DNA of 64,000 nucleotides from Bacillota bacterium (GCA_023398495.1 JAEWSG010000183.1:48970-112969), one strand, 5' to 3'. Positions 17,727 through 27,720 are shown, counted from the first letter of the stretch. Program-made: numbers and translations. The notes: a model not told the origin generated them from the sequence alone.

Positions 17727-18299
17727 TTACTCTTTGTCAAATACTAGTTTCAAATCAATTTCAAGGTCTGGGAAAACTGAAACTTTTATTTTATCTTTAT
17801 CTGTGTACATTTCAGGCCTTCCATATCTAGCGTTTGGTTGTAATAAAAACACGCTTACAAGCTTTTGGTCAGGCTCTACTATCCAATATTCCTTAACGCC
17901 TGCTTTCTCATACTTATTAAATTTATCAACTCTGTCTTTTTTTACTGATGATGAAGATAATATTTCTACTATCATATCAGGAGAACCTTTACAGCCCCTT
18001 TCATCAAGCTTGGATTTATCGCAAACAATAGTAATATCAGGCTCAACCACATTTTTAATATCATTATCATTCTTTTCAACATCCAACCTTACACAGAAGG
18101 GAGCATGATAAACCTTACAAGGTTTGCCCTCTAAATAGTTTGCAAACTGCATCAAAAGTGATAAGGAGACCTCTTGATGGATTCTTGATGGTGCAGCTTG
18201 CATATATGGTATACCGTCAAGGATTTCCCATCTTTCATTTTCATCCCAGTTTAAGTAATCCTCATACGAATATTTTTGGTCAGGTTTTGGTAATGGCAT
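17727..18299 (-). CDS. Uma2 family protein (DUF820), first of a tandem pair
   Basis: A 190-residue Uma2/DUF820 protein, with the same pattern as its downstream twin: YSYEDYLNWDENERWEILDG, VVEPDITIVCDKSKL, GSPDMIVEILSSSSVKKDRV and YEKAGVKEYWIVEPDQK. The ATG at 18299 follows AGGAG by about 10 bases. The leader sequences of the twins are themselves alike, which indicates a recent tandem duplication that included the ribosome binding site. The host role of this family is unknown. No toxin-antitoxin partner or transposase is next to it. Confidence 0.88.
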   Translation of the reverse strand: MPLPKPDQKYSYEDYLNWDENERWEILDGIPYMQAAPSRIHQEVSLSLLMQFANYLEGKPCKVYHAPFCVRLDVEKNDNDIKNVVEPDITIVCDKSKLDERGCKGSPDMIVEILSSSSVKKDRVDKFNKYEKAGVKEYWIVEPDQKLVSVFLLQPNARYGRPEMYTDKDKIKVSVFPDLEIDLKLVFDKE

Positions 18300-18635
18300 T
18301 GTTCAACACTCCTATCCATCATTTATGGTCTTTAAGTTTCCAATGTTTTTGCCTTGTATATGCAGCAATTCCGTCTTGCCAACAAAGAGTCATGAAATTG
18401 AATTTATAACATTATATATAATTGTTAATTGAATACCCGTACATTAAATTACTTTATTAATCTGCATAGTTACATACTATCACTTCGTTTATTAATTATA
18501 GCATAAAACATAGTGCTTGTGCGACTTTTAAATAATTATACAGTACGTTTTAAAGACTTTTCAAGGTACGAAACTCAAGTAATTGCAGCATTTACTTTTA
18601 ACATTCATTGCTATAGAATATTAGAAAAGCAGATT
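18300..18635. other. AT-rich intergenic region
   Basis: No gene, hairpin or known motif was recognised. It lies between the 3' end of the ABC permease gene and the start of the Uma2 pair, both on the minus strand, so it should contain the Uma2 promoter. Confidence 0.4.
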
Positions 18636-21173
18636 TCACTCAGCAACCCTCAACCTCTCAACTATGCTGTGTTTGTCCGTCCCCCTGAATGCAAAATAAG
18701 GGATCAACACCGACAATATAATCAATATCGGGTATGCAATCACTAACGGCAAAACGGTAAACTTAAAACTCATAAACCATCCGACATTCGCAAGCTTTAA
18801 AATAACCCCGTAACCGAACAAAACCGACAAACCCGCTGAAATCAATATTGTATAAAGCCCGCAATATAATCCTTCATATATGAGCAGCAGCTTAAGCTGG
18901 CGTTTTGTCATACCAATACTCTCTATAATTGCAAACTCCCTCAGCCGTGTTATAATGCTTGTAAATACAGAGTTTATAAAATTCAACATGCCTATTATGC
19001 CAATTATCAGACAAAGAATTCCACCTACGTAAACAAACATATTTTTCAAATCTGAAAATTCCTTTTTATACGTTTCACGGGAATTGTATAACATCTGAAT
19101 TTCTACAGCTTCTGTGTAGTTTTTTATGAAAGCTTCAAGCTCGCCTTCTCTTCCATCCTTCGCGTTACAAATATAAGTCATTGGAGTAGGATTTTGAGTA
19201 TAGGTCTTTAATTCTGCCAGCGGCATAACAAACGGAACTGTTCCATAAGTTCGGCTGCAATTGGTATTACTCAACCGGTAATAACCCATCACCTCATATT
19301 CCTTTGCATAGCCAAAAGTAGTATCTGAACTGCCTTCAAAGGCTTTAATCTTTACCTTTTCCCCAATCTCATAAACAGCTCCCCCGAATACTATGTTTCC
19401 CTTATCATCATCTGACAAGCCAAGCAGCACATAATTTCCCGATTGAAATTTTTCCTTGTCATATTTCCCCTTTATAATATCCAGGTTTTCCAATACAAAG
19501 TCATCCATGGCATAAATACTTGTTATAAAAGCATTACTATCGTTAAATTTTATTTTACCATAATCAGGTTCAATATCTCCGGAATACTTTGAAACAATAA
19601 TATCCTCCGTACTGTAGTAGATCATTCCCCCGCCATCAAAACTTTCCTGCTGCTCAATTGCAGAAGTCATAGTATTAGGAACCGGAGTATCTTTGCTGAA
19701 TTCATACTTGTAGTAAGCAGCATGTGCTATCTGAAAATCAACATCAATAAAATTACTGATAAACTTATCCATATCAAAACTTTCAGTAAGGGTAAAAACA
19801 CTGTTAAGTAAAACCAAACTCAAAGAAATAGATAGCACAGTAATTAAGGTTCTCTTTTTGTTTCTGCCAAGATTTAAAAATGCCATTTTGTAAAGTTTAC
19901 CACCACTTGTTCCCTTTTTGGATTTGTCATATGTACTTTGAACATTGCTTCCTAAACCACTATATTTCACAGCTTCAACAGGTGAAATACGGGATGCTGC
20001 CTTTGAGGGTTTTCTACAACTGATAAACACAGTAAGCAATGCAAATAATGCTGAACCAATAAAAATAACCGGATTAATAGAAACTGTAGCAACAATTGCA
20101 TTAGAACCTTTTAAAATTAGCGGAAGAAGGACTTTCCCCATTAAATAACCCGATACCAAACCTATTGGAATTCCTATTGCCGACATTCTTAGTGCTTGTA
20201 GCAGAATAATTCTTGTTATCTGCTTTTTTGCTGTTCCTACAGTCTTTAGAAGTCCATAAAAGCGGATATCCTGTATTACTGATATCTGAAAAATATTATA
20301 TATAATAAGATATCCCGTAAATATTATCAGCAAAACTCCGAGCATAACATAAACCCATACCACAAGATTTCCTTCAGCAGCTGTAGAAAGATAAGACCAA
20401 TTGACACCATACAAAATGGTGTTCTCACCATTTCCTTCAACGGTAGTATAGCCGCTTTCTATAATCACCTGAGCCATACTTGAATAAATATCGTAGCTGT
20501 TTTTAAATAACACATAAGCTTGGCTTGAGCCAATCATATCAGTATCTTTATAGTATTGCTGACCTCTCCCTTTCAGATTTTCTTCAACAAATGCTTTAGA
20601 CACAGAAATAATTCCAACTTGAAAAGCAGGGTCACCTTCGTAGTATCCTGTAAGTATAAAATCCTTTTCCTCTATCCTGTCCCCAAAATCGCAGAGCAAA
20701 CTTATCTTTTGTCCGATTTCATACGGTAATTCTAAAAAGTCCAATGTAATTGTGTCTGTGGAAATCTCATTTTCCTTTGTGGGCAATCTTCCTGTTGTAG
20801 GCAATATAAAACCTAACTTTGCACTTGTCTCATCACTATAGTTAATTTCAGTTCGGCGTTTTAGCAGCTTGTCATTAACCGCTTCCCCCGCTGATATGTT
20901 TTGCCCAACTTCTTTAATTAAGGGATGTTTACTAAGCTTGTCATACTGCTCCTGTGAAAGATACTTAAGTGAGCCATGTGCATAGCTTCCTGCCATTCGC
21001 ATATTGCTTTCTTCAATACTCTCAATTATGCCTATTCCAATTGTAAAAAGAGAGGTAAATAAAATTGTAGTCAGAACAATTGCCACAATTGCAATCCTGT
21101 TACGCGTTCTGTTTGCTTTGTAACTCTTGTATGCAATATTCCAGATGACTTTCCTGTTAGATACCTTAAGCAT
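18636..21173 (-). CDS. ABC transporter permease with two FtsX domains
   Basis: About 845 residues: a first membrane helix at the N-terminus, a large external domain (about 60-260), three helices of the first FtsX domain (about 265-390), a second internal start-like repeat (KMAFLNLGRNKKRTLITVLS, about 435), another large external domain (about 475-700) and a final three-helix FtsX domain (about 705-840). This is the MacB/BceB-like layout for export or mechanotransmission rather than sugar import. The ATG at 21173 overlaps the ATPase stop by eight bases and follows GGTGGTGA, so translation is coupled; the longer open frame up to 21245 would read through the ATPase gene. With the ATPase and the adjacent RR/HK it forms a peptide-response or lipoprotein-release module; substrate unknown. 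Confidence 0.92.
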   Translation of the reverse strand: MLKVSNRKVIWNIAYKSYKANRTRNRIAIVAIVLTTILFTSLFTIGIGIIESIEESNMRMAGSYAHGSLKYLSQEQYDKLSKHPLIKEVGQNISAGEAVNDKLLKRRTEINYSDETSAKLGFILPTTGRLPTKENEISTDTITLDFLELPYEIGQKISLLCDFGDRIEEKDFILTGYYEGDPAFQVGIISVSKAFVEENLKGRGQQYYKDTDMIGSSQAYVLFKNSYDIYSSMAQVIIESGYTTVEGNGENTILYGVNWSYLSTAAEGNLVVWVYVMLGVLLIIFTGYLIIYNIFQISVIQDIRFYGLLKTVGTAKKQITRIILLQALRMSAIGIPIGLVSGYLMGKVLLPLILKGSNAIVATVSINPVIFIGSALFALLTVFISCRKPSKAASRISPVEAVKYSGLGSNVQSTYDKSKKGTSGGKLYKMAFLNLGRNKKRTLITVLSISLSLVLLNSVFTLTESFDMDKFISNFIDVDFQIAHAAYYKYEFSKDTPVPNTMTSAIEQQESFDGGGMIYYSTEDIIVSKYSGDIEPDYGKIKFNDSNAFITSIYAMDDFVLENLDIIKGKYDKEKFQSGNYVLLGLSDDDKGNIVFGGAVYEIGEKVKIKAFEGSSDTTFGYAKEYEVMGYYRLSNTNCSRTYGTVPFVMPLAELKTYTQNPTPMTYICNAKDGREGELEAFIKNYTEAVEIQMLYNSRETYKKEFSDLKNMFVYVGGILCLIIGIIGMLNFINSVFTSIITRLREFAIIESIGMTKRQLKLLLIYEGLYCGLYTILISAGLSVLFGYGVILKLANVGWFMSFKFTVLPLVIAYPILIILSVLIPYFAFRGTDKHSIVERLRVAE

Positions 21174-21846
21174 TTCTATCACCACCCGAAATTCTGCCGT
21201 CTTCAATCCGGACAATGCGATCAGCCATTTGGGCAAGTTCTTCATTATGAGTAATTATAACAATGGTTTGACAAAATTTTTCACCCATTACCTTTAAAAG
21301 GCCAAAAACATCCTGACTTGTTTTGCTATCCAAGTTACCTGTAGGCTCATCCGCAAGAATAATGGCAGGCTTTGTTGCAAGTGCCCTCGCAATAGCTACC
21401 CTCTGCTGTTGTCCTCCCGAGAGCTGACCTGGAAGGTTGTTTAACTTGCTCTCTAATCCCAATGCAGTAACTACTTTATCTATATATTCCCCGTCCACCT
21501 TATTTCCATCTAATTCTATGGGAAGGACTATATTCTCATAAACATTGAGCACAGGCACAAGATTATAGCTTTGAAAAACAAATCCGATTTTTCTCCTTCG
21601 AAAAATTGTCAGTTCATCATCCTTCAAAGAAAAGATATCCTTTCCTTCAACCTTCACGGTACCGCTAGTTGGACGGTCAAGTCCTCCAAGCATATGTAAA
21701 AGCGTAGATTTTCCACTCCCCGATGTACCTACAATTGAAACAAATTCACAGGGTTCCACGCAAAGATTTACATTGTCTAGTGCTCGTACAATATTGGGTT
21801 CAACCCCATAGAATTTATTCAAATTTGTTGTCTTCAGAATGCTCAT
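21166..21846 (-). CDS. ABC transporter ATP-binding protein (MacB/LolD type)
   Basis: A 226-residue ATPase with Walker A GTSGSGKST, Q-loop FVFQSYNLVPVLNVYENI, signature LSGGQQQRVAIARAL, Walker B ILADEPTGNLDS and H-loop ITHNEEL. The sequence style is that of ATPases paired with FtsX-domain permeases in peptide resistance and lipoprotein export. AGGAGGT lies seven bases before the ATG. The downstream permease overlaps its stop. The 188-base gap to the upstream kinase gene contains a long inverted repeat, which may separate the regulatory and transporter halves of the operon. Confidence 0.95.
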   Translation of the reverse strand: MSILKTTNLNKFYGVEPNIVRALDNVNLCVEPCEFVSIVGTSGSGKSTLLHMLGGLDRPTSGTVKVEGKDIFSLKDDELTIFRRRKIGFVFQSYNLVPVLNVYENIVLPIELDGNKVDGEYIDKVVTALGLESKLNNLPGQLSGGQQQRVAIARALATKPAIILADEPTGNLDSKTSQDVFGLLKVMGEKFCQTIVIITHNEELAQMADRIVRIEDGRISGGDRNA

Positions 21847-21954
21847 AAATTACCTCCTGTATTAACAATTCATCTAAAAAGTATATTTTCAGTTTAACAT
21901 AGCAATCTTTCAGGAGCCTTTCTGAAATCTAACAATTTTGACACATTTCTAATT

Positions 21955-22025
21955 AGGTGTTTCAAAAAAATTCACTAGTCAATATATAGTTCCAACCCAA
22001 TAAAATCAACTTTTTTGAAACACCC
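21955..22025 (-). repeat. Inverted repeat between histidine kinase and ABC genes
   Basis: AGGTGTTTCAAAAAAATT pairs with AACTTTTTTGAAACACCC (two mismatches in 18) across a 35-base loop. No T-run follows on the minus strand. It may act as an RNA stabiliser or partial terminator between the two-component genes and the transporter genes, or be an operator. Confidence 0.55.
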
Positions 22026-22034
22026 ATTGACCAG

Positions 22035-22988
22035 TTATTTTTTTGAAATTACCTTTCGGGGAAGGAATACAGAAAATTCAGAGCCTCTCCCAACCTTTGA
22101 AGATACCTTAATGTATCCGGACTCTGCGCAGACAATCTCTCTTGTAAGGTACAACCCAATACCTACCCCCTCCTCATTATGAATCTGAGGTGATCGATAG
22201 AACCTTTGAAATATCTTTGCCTGGTCATCTTCCGAAATTCCAATTCCGGTATCTGAAATATCTATTCGTACAAACATCTCATAAGCAGTTGTTGAGATTT
22301 TCACAGCACCATGTTGAGGAGTATATTTCACAGCATTGTCAATAACATTTACAAGAGCTTCGCAGGTCCATTTGTGGTCAAAGACAGCATCTAAATCTTC
22401 ACAATTCCATGTGATATTTATCCGTTTTGCTAAAGCCTTTGGTAAAATGAGAGCCACTGATTCTTCAATAAGTTTTCTGACAGAACACCTTTGTGGCTTT
22501 ACCGATATAATTCCTGTTTCCATTCTTGACATTTTAACCAGTGACTGAATAAGAAAACTCAATTTATCTGATTGCCTTTCAAGCTCATTGGCAAGCTTTC
22601 TTTGCTCATCAGTCAGGTTTTCCTCCGAAAGCAGATTGGCATACAGAATAATATTGGAAATAGGCGTTTTTGTCTGGTGTGAAATATCCGAAATCAAGGT
22701 TTTGATTTTATTTCGTTCTTCCATAAGAGCCTTTTGATTTGTATGTAGAATATCTGTCTCACGCTTTAGCCGGGATTCCAATGCAGATAGCATTGACTCG
22801 TCAAAGGTTTCCTCATTAAAATTGCCGATGGAAACAGAATCAGTGATCTTGTTCAACCTCTCGAGCATCTTTTTCGTGCGTATACGGCAGATAATTCCAT
22901 ACACCACCAACCCCAGAAGGAAACCGGTGGCAAAAATCAAAGCAGGTAAGAACAGTTGTAGATTTCGGTATGTGTCGATATTATACAT
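22035..22988 (-). CDS. Sensor histidine kinase of an RR-HK-ABC operon
   Basis: A 317-residue kinase with a single obvious membrane segment at about 12-33 and almost no external domain, so it cannot bind ligand directly in the usual way; such kinases often take the signal from their partner ABC transporter. A HAMP-like linker leads to the H-box SDISHQTKTPISNIILYANL (about 105-125), N-box VNVIDNAVKYTP, G1 DISDTGIGIS and G2 EGVGIGLYLTREI. The start codon overlaps the response-regulator stop by eight bases. The phosphoacceptor is the histidine of DISHQ; the partner is the regulator upstream. Confidence 0.95.
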   Translation of the reverse strand: MYNIDTYRNLQLFLPALIFATGFLLGLVVYGIICRIRTKKMLERLNKITDSVSIGNFNEETFDESMLSALESRLKRETDILHTNQKALMEERNKIKTLISDISHQTKTPISNIILYANLLSEENLTDEQRKLANELERQSDKLSFLIQSLVKMSRMETGIISVKPQRCSVRKLIEESVALILPKALAKRINITWNCEDLDAVFDHKWTCEALVNVIDNAVKYTPQHGAVKISTTAYEMFVRIDISDTGIGISEDDQAKIFQRFYRSPQIHNEEGVGIGLYLTREIVCAESGYIKVSSKVGRGSEFSVFLPRKVISKK

Positions 22989-23670
22989 GCGGCTTCACCT
23001 TCCATGTATAGCCTATACCATATACAGTATGGATATATACCGGTTGAGACGGGTCGTCTTCAAGTTTATTCCTAAGTCTTCGCACAGATACGGAAAGAGC
23101 ATTTTCGTTGATAAAATCTCCACCGTTACTCCACACCCTGTCTAAAAGCAAATCCCGTGTAAGAATATTCCCACTGTTTTCTACCAGAATACGTAGCAGT
23201 TTTTGTTCGGTTTTACTTAGTTCAATGTACTCGCTGTTTTTGGTAAACACCATTGAGTCAAAGTCAAAAAACAGTTTATCTATAGTATATATACCACTCT
23301 TTGATTTTTCACCGGTTCTACGCAGTAGTGCAGAAATCCTTGCACGAAGTATTGCAAGACTGAACGGCTTGGTAATATAATCATTTGCTCCTAGTTCAAA
23401 TCCCACTACAACATCTGTTTCCATATCGTTAGCTGTAAGAAATATAACAGGCACTTCCGACTTGTCACGTACACTCCGGCAAAAGTCCATGCCGCTTCCA
23501 TCCGGTAGATTTATGTCAAGTATGATAAGGCTAAATTCCTTGTTCAAGAAAGCCTCCTCAGCCGACTTTTTGTCAAAACACTGTGTAAACTCAAACCCAT
23601 CCTTTTTCATTGCAAGAACAATGCCGTTACTGAGGGCAATATCATCTTCCACTATTAAAAGCTGTGGCAT
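22981..23670 (-). CDS. OmpR/PhoB-type response regulator
   Basis: A 229-residue DNA-binding regulator. The receiver domain (1-115) has the acidic pair EDD, the phosphoacceptor Asp in LIILDINLPDGSG, and conserved Thr and Lys in FLTANDM and ITKPF. The C-terminal winged helix (about 130-225) contains LSKTEQKLLRILVENSGNIL and SVSVRRLRNKLEDD and is of OmpR/PhoB type. GGGGGAG precedes the ATG by seven bases. It heads the RR-HK-ATPase-permease operon; a TATAAT-like -10 lies at 23711-23716 on the minus strand, with no clear -35. It probably activates the transporter genes downstream. Confidence 0.95.
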   Translation of the reverse strand: MPQLLIVEDDIALSNGIVLAMKKDGFEFTQCFDKKSAEEAFLNKEFSLIILDINLPDGSGMDFCRSVRDKSEVPVIFLTANDMETDVVVGFELGANDYITKPFSLAILRARISALLRRTGEKSKSGIYTIDKLFFDFDSMVFTKNSEYIELSKTEQKLLRILVENSGNILTRDLLLDRVWSNGGDFINENALSVSVRRLRNKLEDDPSQPVYIHTVYGIGYTWKVKPHV

Positions 23671-23937
23671 AAAGCTCCCCCTTTAGAATTAAATAGAATT
23701 CTTGTTAATCATTATAACACAAATATTGATTAAAACTCTTTAAGACTTCTGAAATAATAAAGAAGAAGGATAATCGCATACCCGTCAAATAATTCGGAAT
23801 GATATATCATAAACTTTCTTTTTGTTTGTTTGTTTGTTGAATTCCGACAAAAAATCTGTGGGTTATGCTAAAATAGATTAGTAATATGTTTGCTACAACA
23901 GAAAATGTATGTGTAGAAAGTAAAGGAGAGATAGTGT

Positions 23938-26900
23938 ATGAAGAGAGTAAAAGTCAGTATTATTGCAGCCCTATTGGCATTTGCCATGGTAATATCGTCG
24001 TTTGGCAGTATTACAGCAAAAGCTACAGGAAAAGAAATTAGTCGCGTATTTGAAGGACAAGGGTTCAATGTTACCTGTAAGGTTAATATTCAGAACAAGA
24101 ATATACTTAAGGGAACAATGATCATCACTAACACTGGTGATAAAAGCATTGAAAACTGGAGCTTGTTATTTCCCTACAAGGATGACATAGCATCAGTTAG
24201 TCATGCACAAATAAGGGAACATTCCAATAGTTATTATATTATAAGTAATTTGCCTAATAACCAGGACATAGCACCTGATAAATCCGTAGAATTTAATTTT
24301 GTATCAAAATACGGTTCAGAAATTGTTTTGCCAGAAAACTATTATATAGTAACATCAGAGCAGGAAGTTGACGAAAGCGATTTTCGCTATGAGTATTCTA
24401 TACAAAATCACAGCGGGTACAAAGATGCAGTTAAGATAACCATAACGAACACTTCCAACAAAACTATAGAAGACTGGAAAGTTGCTATAAATTGTCCTTA
24501 TTCAATTAATCAGGTATGGAAAGGTCAAATAGTTAGTAAGGTAGATAATACTTACATAATTAGTAACGAGGGCAATAATTCAGACATAAAGCCAGGAAAT
24601 TCTGTCTCGTTTTGGTTAAAAACGGAGGAAGTACTTGGTGGTATGTGGACTCATGAATTATACCTCAAGCAAATGTATATATGTTCTTTTGCTGATTTAG
24701 GAATTCCCAATACTAAGACATTTACCGATAAACTTGGACAAGAATATGATATAACCTGGGTTTCTGATGAGACCAGACAGCCAACTGTTTCACAATATAC
24801 ATATATGAGCATCGATGAAATAATAAATACAGATCTAAGATATTCTGTTTCTGATCTTGGAATGATTTGCTTTGATATGCCCAAGCTCAATTCATATGCA
24901 TTAGTAAGCACATCCTTTGAAGAAGAACCCGATTTGGTGTTATCTGTTAACCTAGAAGACAAGACAGTGCAATGGCTTCCATTTTCAACTGAAGAAAATA
25001 TAACAACATTTTACATTGATCAAAGCAGTATAATTATTCCGGCAAAATATGTTGATGGTACTACTGAAACTGTGCAAAAAGATTCTTCTATATTATCCAA
25101 ATCACATAACTTATTGTCTAATGCTGCTAAGTATGTTAGTGATCTATTTTGCACAACTGCATATGCTGCTCTGTCCGACGATGACATGAAGATGTTTAAT
25201 ATTTTAAGTAATGATAATTGCAAGATAAAAGTTGAACTTACCTATTTAAAAGCAAACGCTAAGGAAAAATGGGACATGGAAGAGTTGTATGTCACAATAA
25301 AAGAAGGATCAGATAAAAAAACAATAAATCTTGATGATTCATACACATTCACTTATGAAGCCAAGGGTTCAGGTATAATAAACATAAATGTGCTGGAAGA
25401 AGATCTTTTATTTGATGATGATATCTGGGAGCAGAATGTATACGTTCAGAAAGATTATTCGTTGTCAAACAGTGAGGTAGATGAGCTTTTAGAAGATTAT
25501 GCACCAATTGTGGTTTATAATAACGGCGAAAATTATGCACCAATGAATTTGGATGATATTTTTGACCAAATCCCGAATGCCATGTCAGAAGACACTATGA
25601 CGTTTAAGACAGTATTCGGGAAAAACAAAGTAAACTTAAGTAGCTTAAGCACTTTTATGGCATATAACGGAAACAAGGATTATGTTTTGAACTTTAATAA
25701 TTCACTGGTTAACACCGGTGCCAATTCCTTTGAAGATATAGATGGTAATTTTAACGATGCCACAGTTTATAAGTGTTTTCAGGAAGATGTTGATAATTAC
25801 TATTTAACTTATTATTTCATATACGGTTTTGATGAAAAAAATTCATTTGGCATTACTGGTCTTGCTAATCATAATTTAGACAGAGAAAGTATGACTGTAG
25901 TATTGAATAAGGATAAAGAACCTGTATCAATACTCACTGGTGGACACCTGGACAGCACCAATATAAAGTATAAAGATGGTTCTAAAACAGTTTTTTCATG
26001 GAAACATGAGAGAGTATCAACCGACTATGATCAGTGTATAACAAATTATTCCAAAGGTCATCCTATAGTTTATGTTGAAAATGGTGCGCACTGCATTTAT
26101 CCTGTAGCTGGCAACTATAATGTAGGTATAGATGCTATAGCTGGTCTTATTACCAACATATTAAATCCTGATGGAAGTTTTATAGAATCAGAAATAAATG
26201 CCTTACTACCGGATAATTTTGAAACAATAGACAATGCCAGGAAGTATTCATTGGAAACGCTGGAAATCGATGAAATGTATAGGAACAACGTTCTTAATTT
26301 CAGTGGTTACTGGGTAGATGTTCTCGGAACTACTAATGCATATTTCCCTCCATTCCTATCAAGAGACTACGATAAGACTTCATGGTACAAAAATGCTACA
26401 AAATTTGACACAACAGCGGTTACATTATCCAATATCTCCATGAGAACAAAAGAACAATTGGGTAATGCCTATCTATTCTCATTAAGTTCAGTAGAAAATT
26501 TTGACTGCGAATATAATAATGATCAACTTAAATTGACCTGGGATAGCATTGATGGTATTGACGGGTATATTCTCACCCGCATATGTGACGGTACTGAAGA
26601 AAAATTATCAATAAACAGTAACAGCAATTATTACATCGATACCAATATAGATGTTAATTCTACGTATTCCTATAAGATTCAGGCCAAGTATAAGGTAGAC
26701 ACCGCCAGTTATAATGGTTCTGGTAATTATACCATATATAATAATGAAGCTGTTATAGACAACATTGACCTTTCAAGGGAAAAAGGAACAATAGTTATTC
26801 GTATAAAAGATGCTGATACCAATGAAACCTTAACAGGAGTCAAAGTATATGTAGATAATAAATTGGCAGCAACTTCAACAAGTGAAACAACAAGCATCAA

Positions 26901-27693
26901 TGTATCTGCTAATCAAAATCACGTGATAAAAACAGTTAAAGAAGGGTACAACAATGTAACCTATAATGAGCTCCTTGTTAACGCTGGTGAAACATTATCT
27001 CTCGAAACCTTAATGCAGGTACCATACGATGCAAATAATCCCAATGGTAATGCCACAATATTGATCAAAAATTCACAATCAGGTTATGCACTTTCCAATA
27101 TCCCTGTAACTATTAGAAAAGGTATGAACACAACAACCGGAGAAGAGATAGTTGAAACGACTTCCAATTCCTCCGGAAATATAGTTCTAGGCAACCTTCC
27201 ATCCGGAAATTATACCGGCACAGTAGATTGTGAAGGTTATATAAAAACAGTATTTAATTTTGTAGTAATTGGCGGTAAAACTAAATATTATGAAATACAC
27301 ATCAGCCCCACATTAAGCAATGACCAGATCAGTATTGTATTAAGTTGGGGTCCTAATCCGAGAGATTTGGATTCTCATTACAGCGGCTCAGGTTTACATG
27401 TATACTATGCCAGCAAAACTGCTCCAGGTGTTGAATTAGACGTTGATGACACTTCCGGATATGGTCCGGAAACCATAACAACTGATTTAAACAAGTTACC
27501 CAAAGGTGTTTATCAGTACTATATTCATCTTTATGCAGGTACCGGTACAATAGCCGACTCAGGTGCAACTGTTAAAGTTTATTCGGGTAATACATTGATA
27601 AAAACGTACTATGCTAACCAAAGCACAATTAGCGGCAGATACTGGTATGTATTTTCAATAGATACCAACTCAGGTGTTATAACAGACAATTAA
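23938..27693 (+). CDS. Secreted modular protein: two CBM2-like modules, Vps62-like domain, FnIII, two CarboxypepD_reg-like domains, YfaP-like C-terminus
   Basis: A 1251-residue exported protein with signal peptide to about residue 29. Residues 36-135 and 150-240 look like carbohydrate-binding modules of family 2: ENWSLLFPYKDD with YYIISNLPNNQDIAPDKSVE, and EDWKVAINCPYSINQVWKG with YIISNEGNNSDIKPGNSVSF. From about 515 to 800 a Vps62-like domain is suggested by DYAPIVVYNNGENYAPMNLD, HNLDRESMTVVLNKDKEPVS and GHPIVYVENGAHCIYPVAGN. An FnIII domain (about 850-940), two carboxypeptidase-regulatory-like beta sandwiches (950-1030, 1037-1125) and a YfaP-like end (LSWGPNPRDLDSHYSGSG, from 1134) follow. 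GGAGAG lies eight bases before the ATG. No catalytic motif, dockerin or SLH domain is visible. Assignments are by eye and the Vps62 link is the least certain. Confidence 0.8.
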   Translation: MKRVKVSIIAALLAFAMVISSFGSITAKATGKEISRVFEGQGFNVTCKVNIQNKNILKGTMIITNTGDKSIENWSLLFPYKDDIASVSHAQIREHSNSYYIISNLPNNQDIAPDKSVEFNFVSKYGSEIVLPENYYIVTSEQEVDESDFRYEYSIQNHSGYKDAVKITITNTSNKTIEDWKVAINCPYSINQVWKGQIVSKVDNTYIISNEGNNSDIKPGNSVSFWLKTEEVLGGMWTHELYLKQMYICSFADLGIPNTKTFTDKLGQEYDITWVSDETRQPTVSQYTYMSIDEIINTDLRYSVSDLGMICFDMPKLNSYALVSTSFEEEPDLVLSVNLEDKTVQWLPFSTEENITTFYIDQSSIIIPAKYVDGTTETVQKDSSILSKSHNLLSNAAKYVSDLFCTTAYAALSDDDMKMFNILSNDNCKIKVELTYLKANAKEKWDMEELYVTIKEGSDKKTINLDDSYTFTYEAKGSGIININVLEEDLLFDDDIWEQNVYVQKDYSLSNSEVDELLEDYAPIVVYNNGENYAPMNLDDIFDQIPNAMSEDTMTFKTVFGKNKVNLSSLSTFMAYNGNKDYVLNFNNSLVNTGANSFEDIDGNFNDATVYKCFQEDVDNYYLTYYFIYGFDEKNSFGITGLANHNLDRESMTVVLNKDKEPVSILTGGHLDSTNIKYKDGSKTVFSWKHERVSTDYDQCITNYSKGHPIVYVENGAHCIYPVAGNYNVGIDAIAGLITNILNPDGSFIESEINALLPDNFETIDNARKYSLETLEIDEMYRNNVLNFSGYWVDVLGTTNAYFPPFLSRDYDKTSWYKNATKFDTTAVTLSNISMRTKEQLGNAYLFSLSSVENFDCEYNNDQLKLTWDSIDGIDGYILTRICDGTEEKLSINSNSNYYIDTNIDVNSTYSYKIQAKYKVDTASYNGSGNYTIYNNEAVIDNIDLSREKGTIVIRIKDADTNETLTGVKVYVDNKLAATSTSETTSINVSANQNHVIKTVKEGYNNVTYNELLVNAGETLSLETLMQVPYDANNPNGNATILIKNSQSGYALSNIPVTIRKGMNTTTGEEIVETTSNSSGNIVLGNLPSGNYTGTVDCEGYIKTVFNFVVIGGKTKYYEIHISPTLSNDQISIVLSWGPNPRDLDSHYSGSGLHVYYASKTAPGVELDVDDTSGYGPETITTDLNKLPKGVYQYYIHLYAGTGTIADSGATVKVYSGNTLIKTYYANQSTISGRYWYVFSIDTNSGVITDN

Positions 27694-27720
27694 TCATAGA
27701 ATATTGTTATAATAACATAT

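Noticed and set aside
24000..27690. Considered as a glycoside hydrolase because of the CBM2-like modules
   Set aside because: No glycosidase motif could be found; the central domain fits a Vps62-like pattern better.
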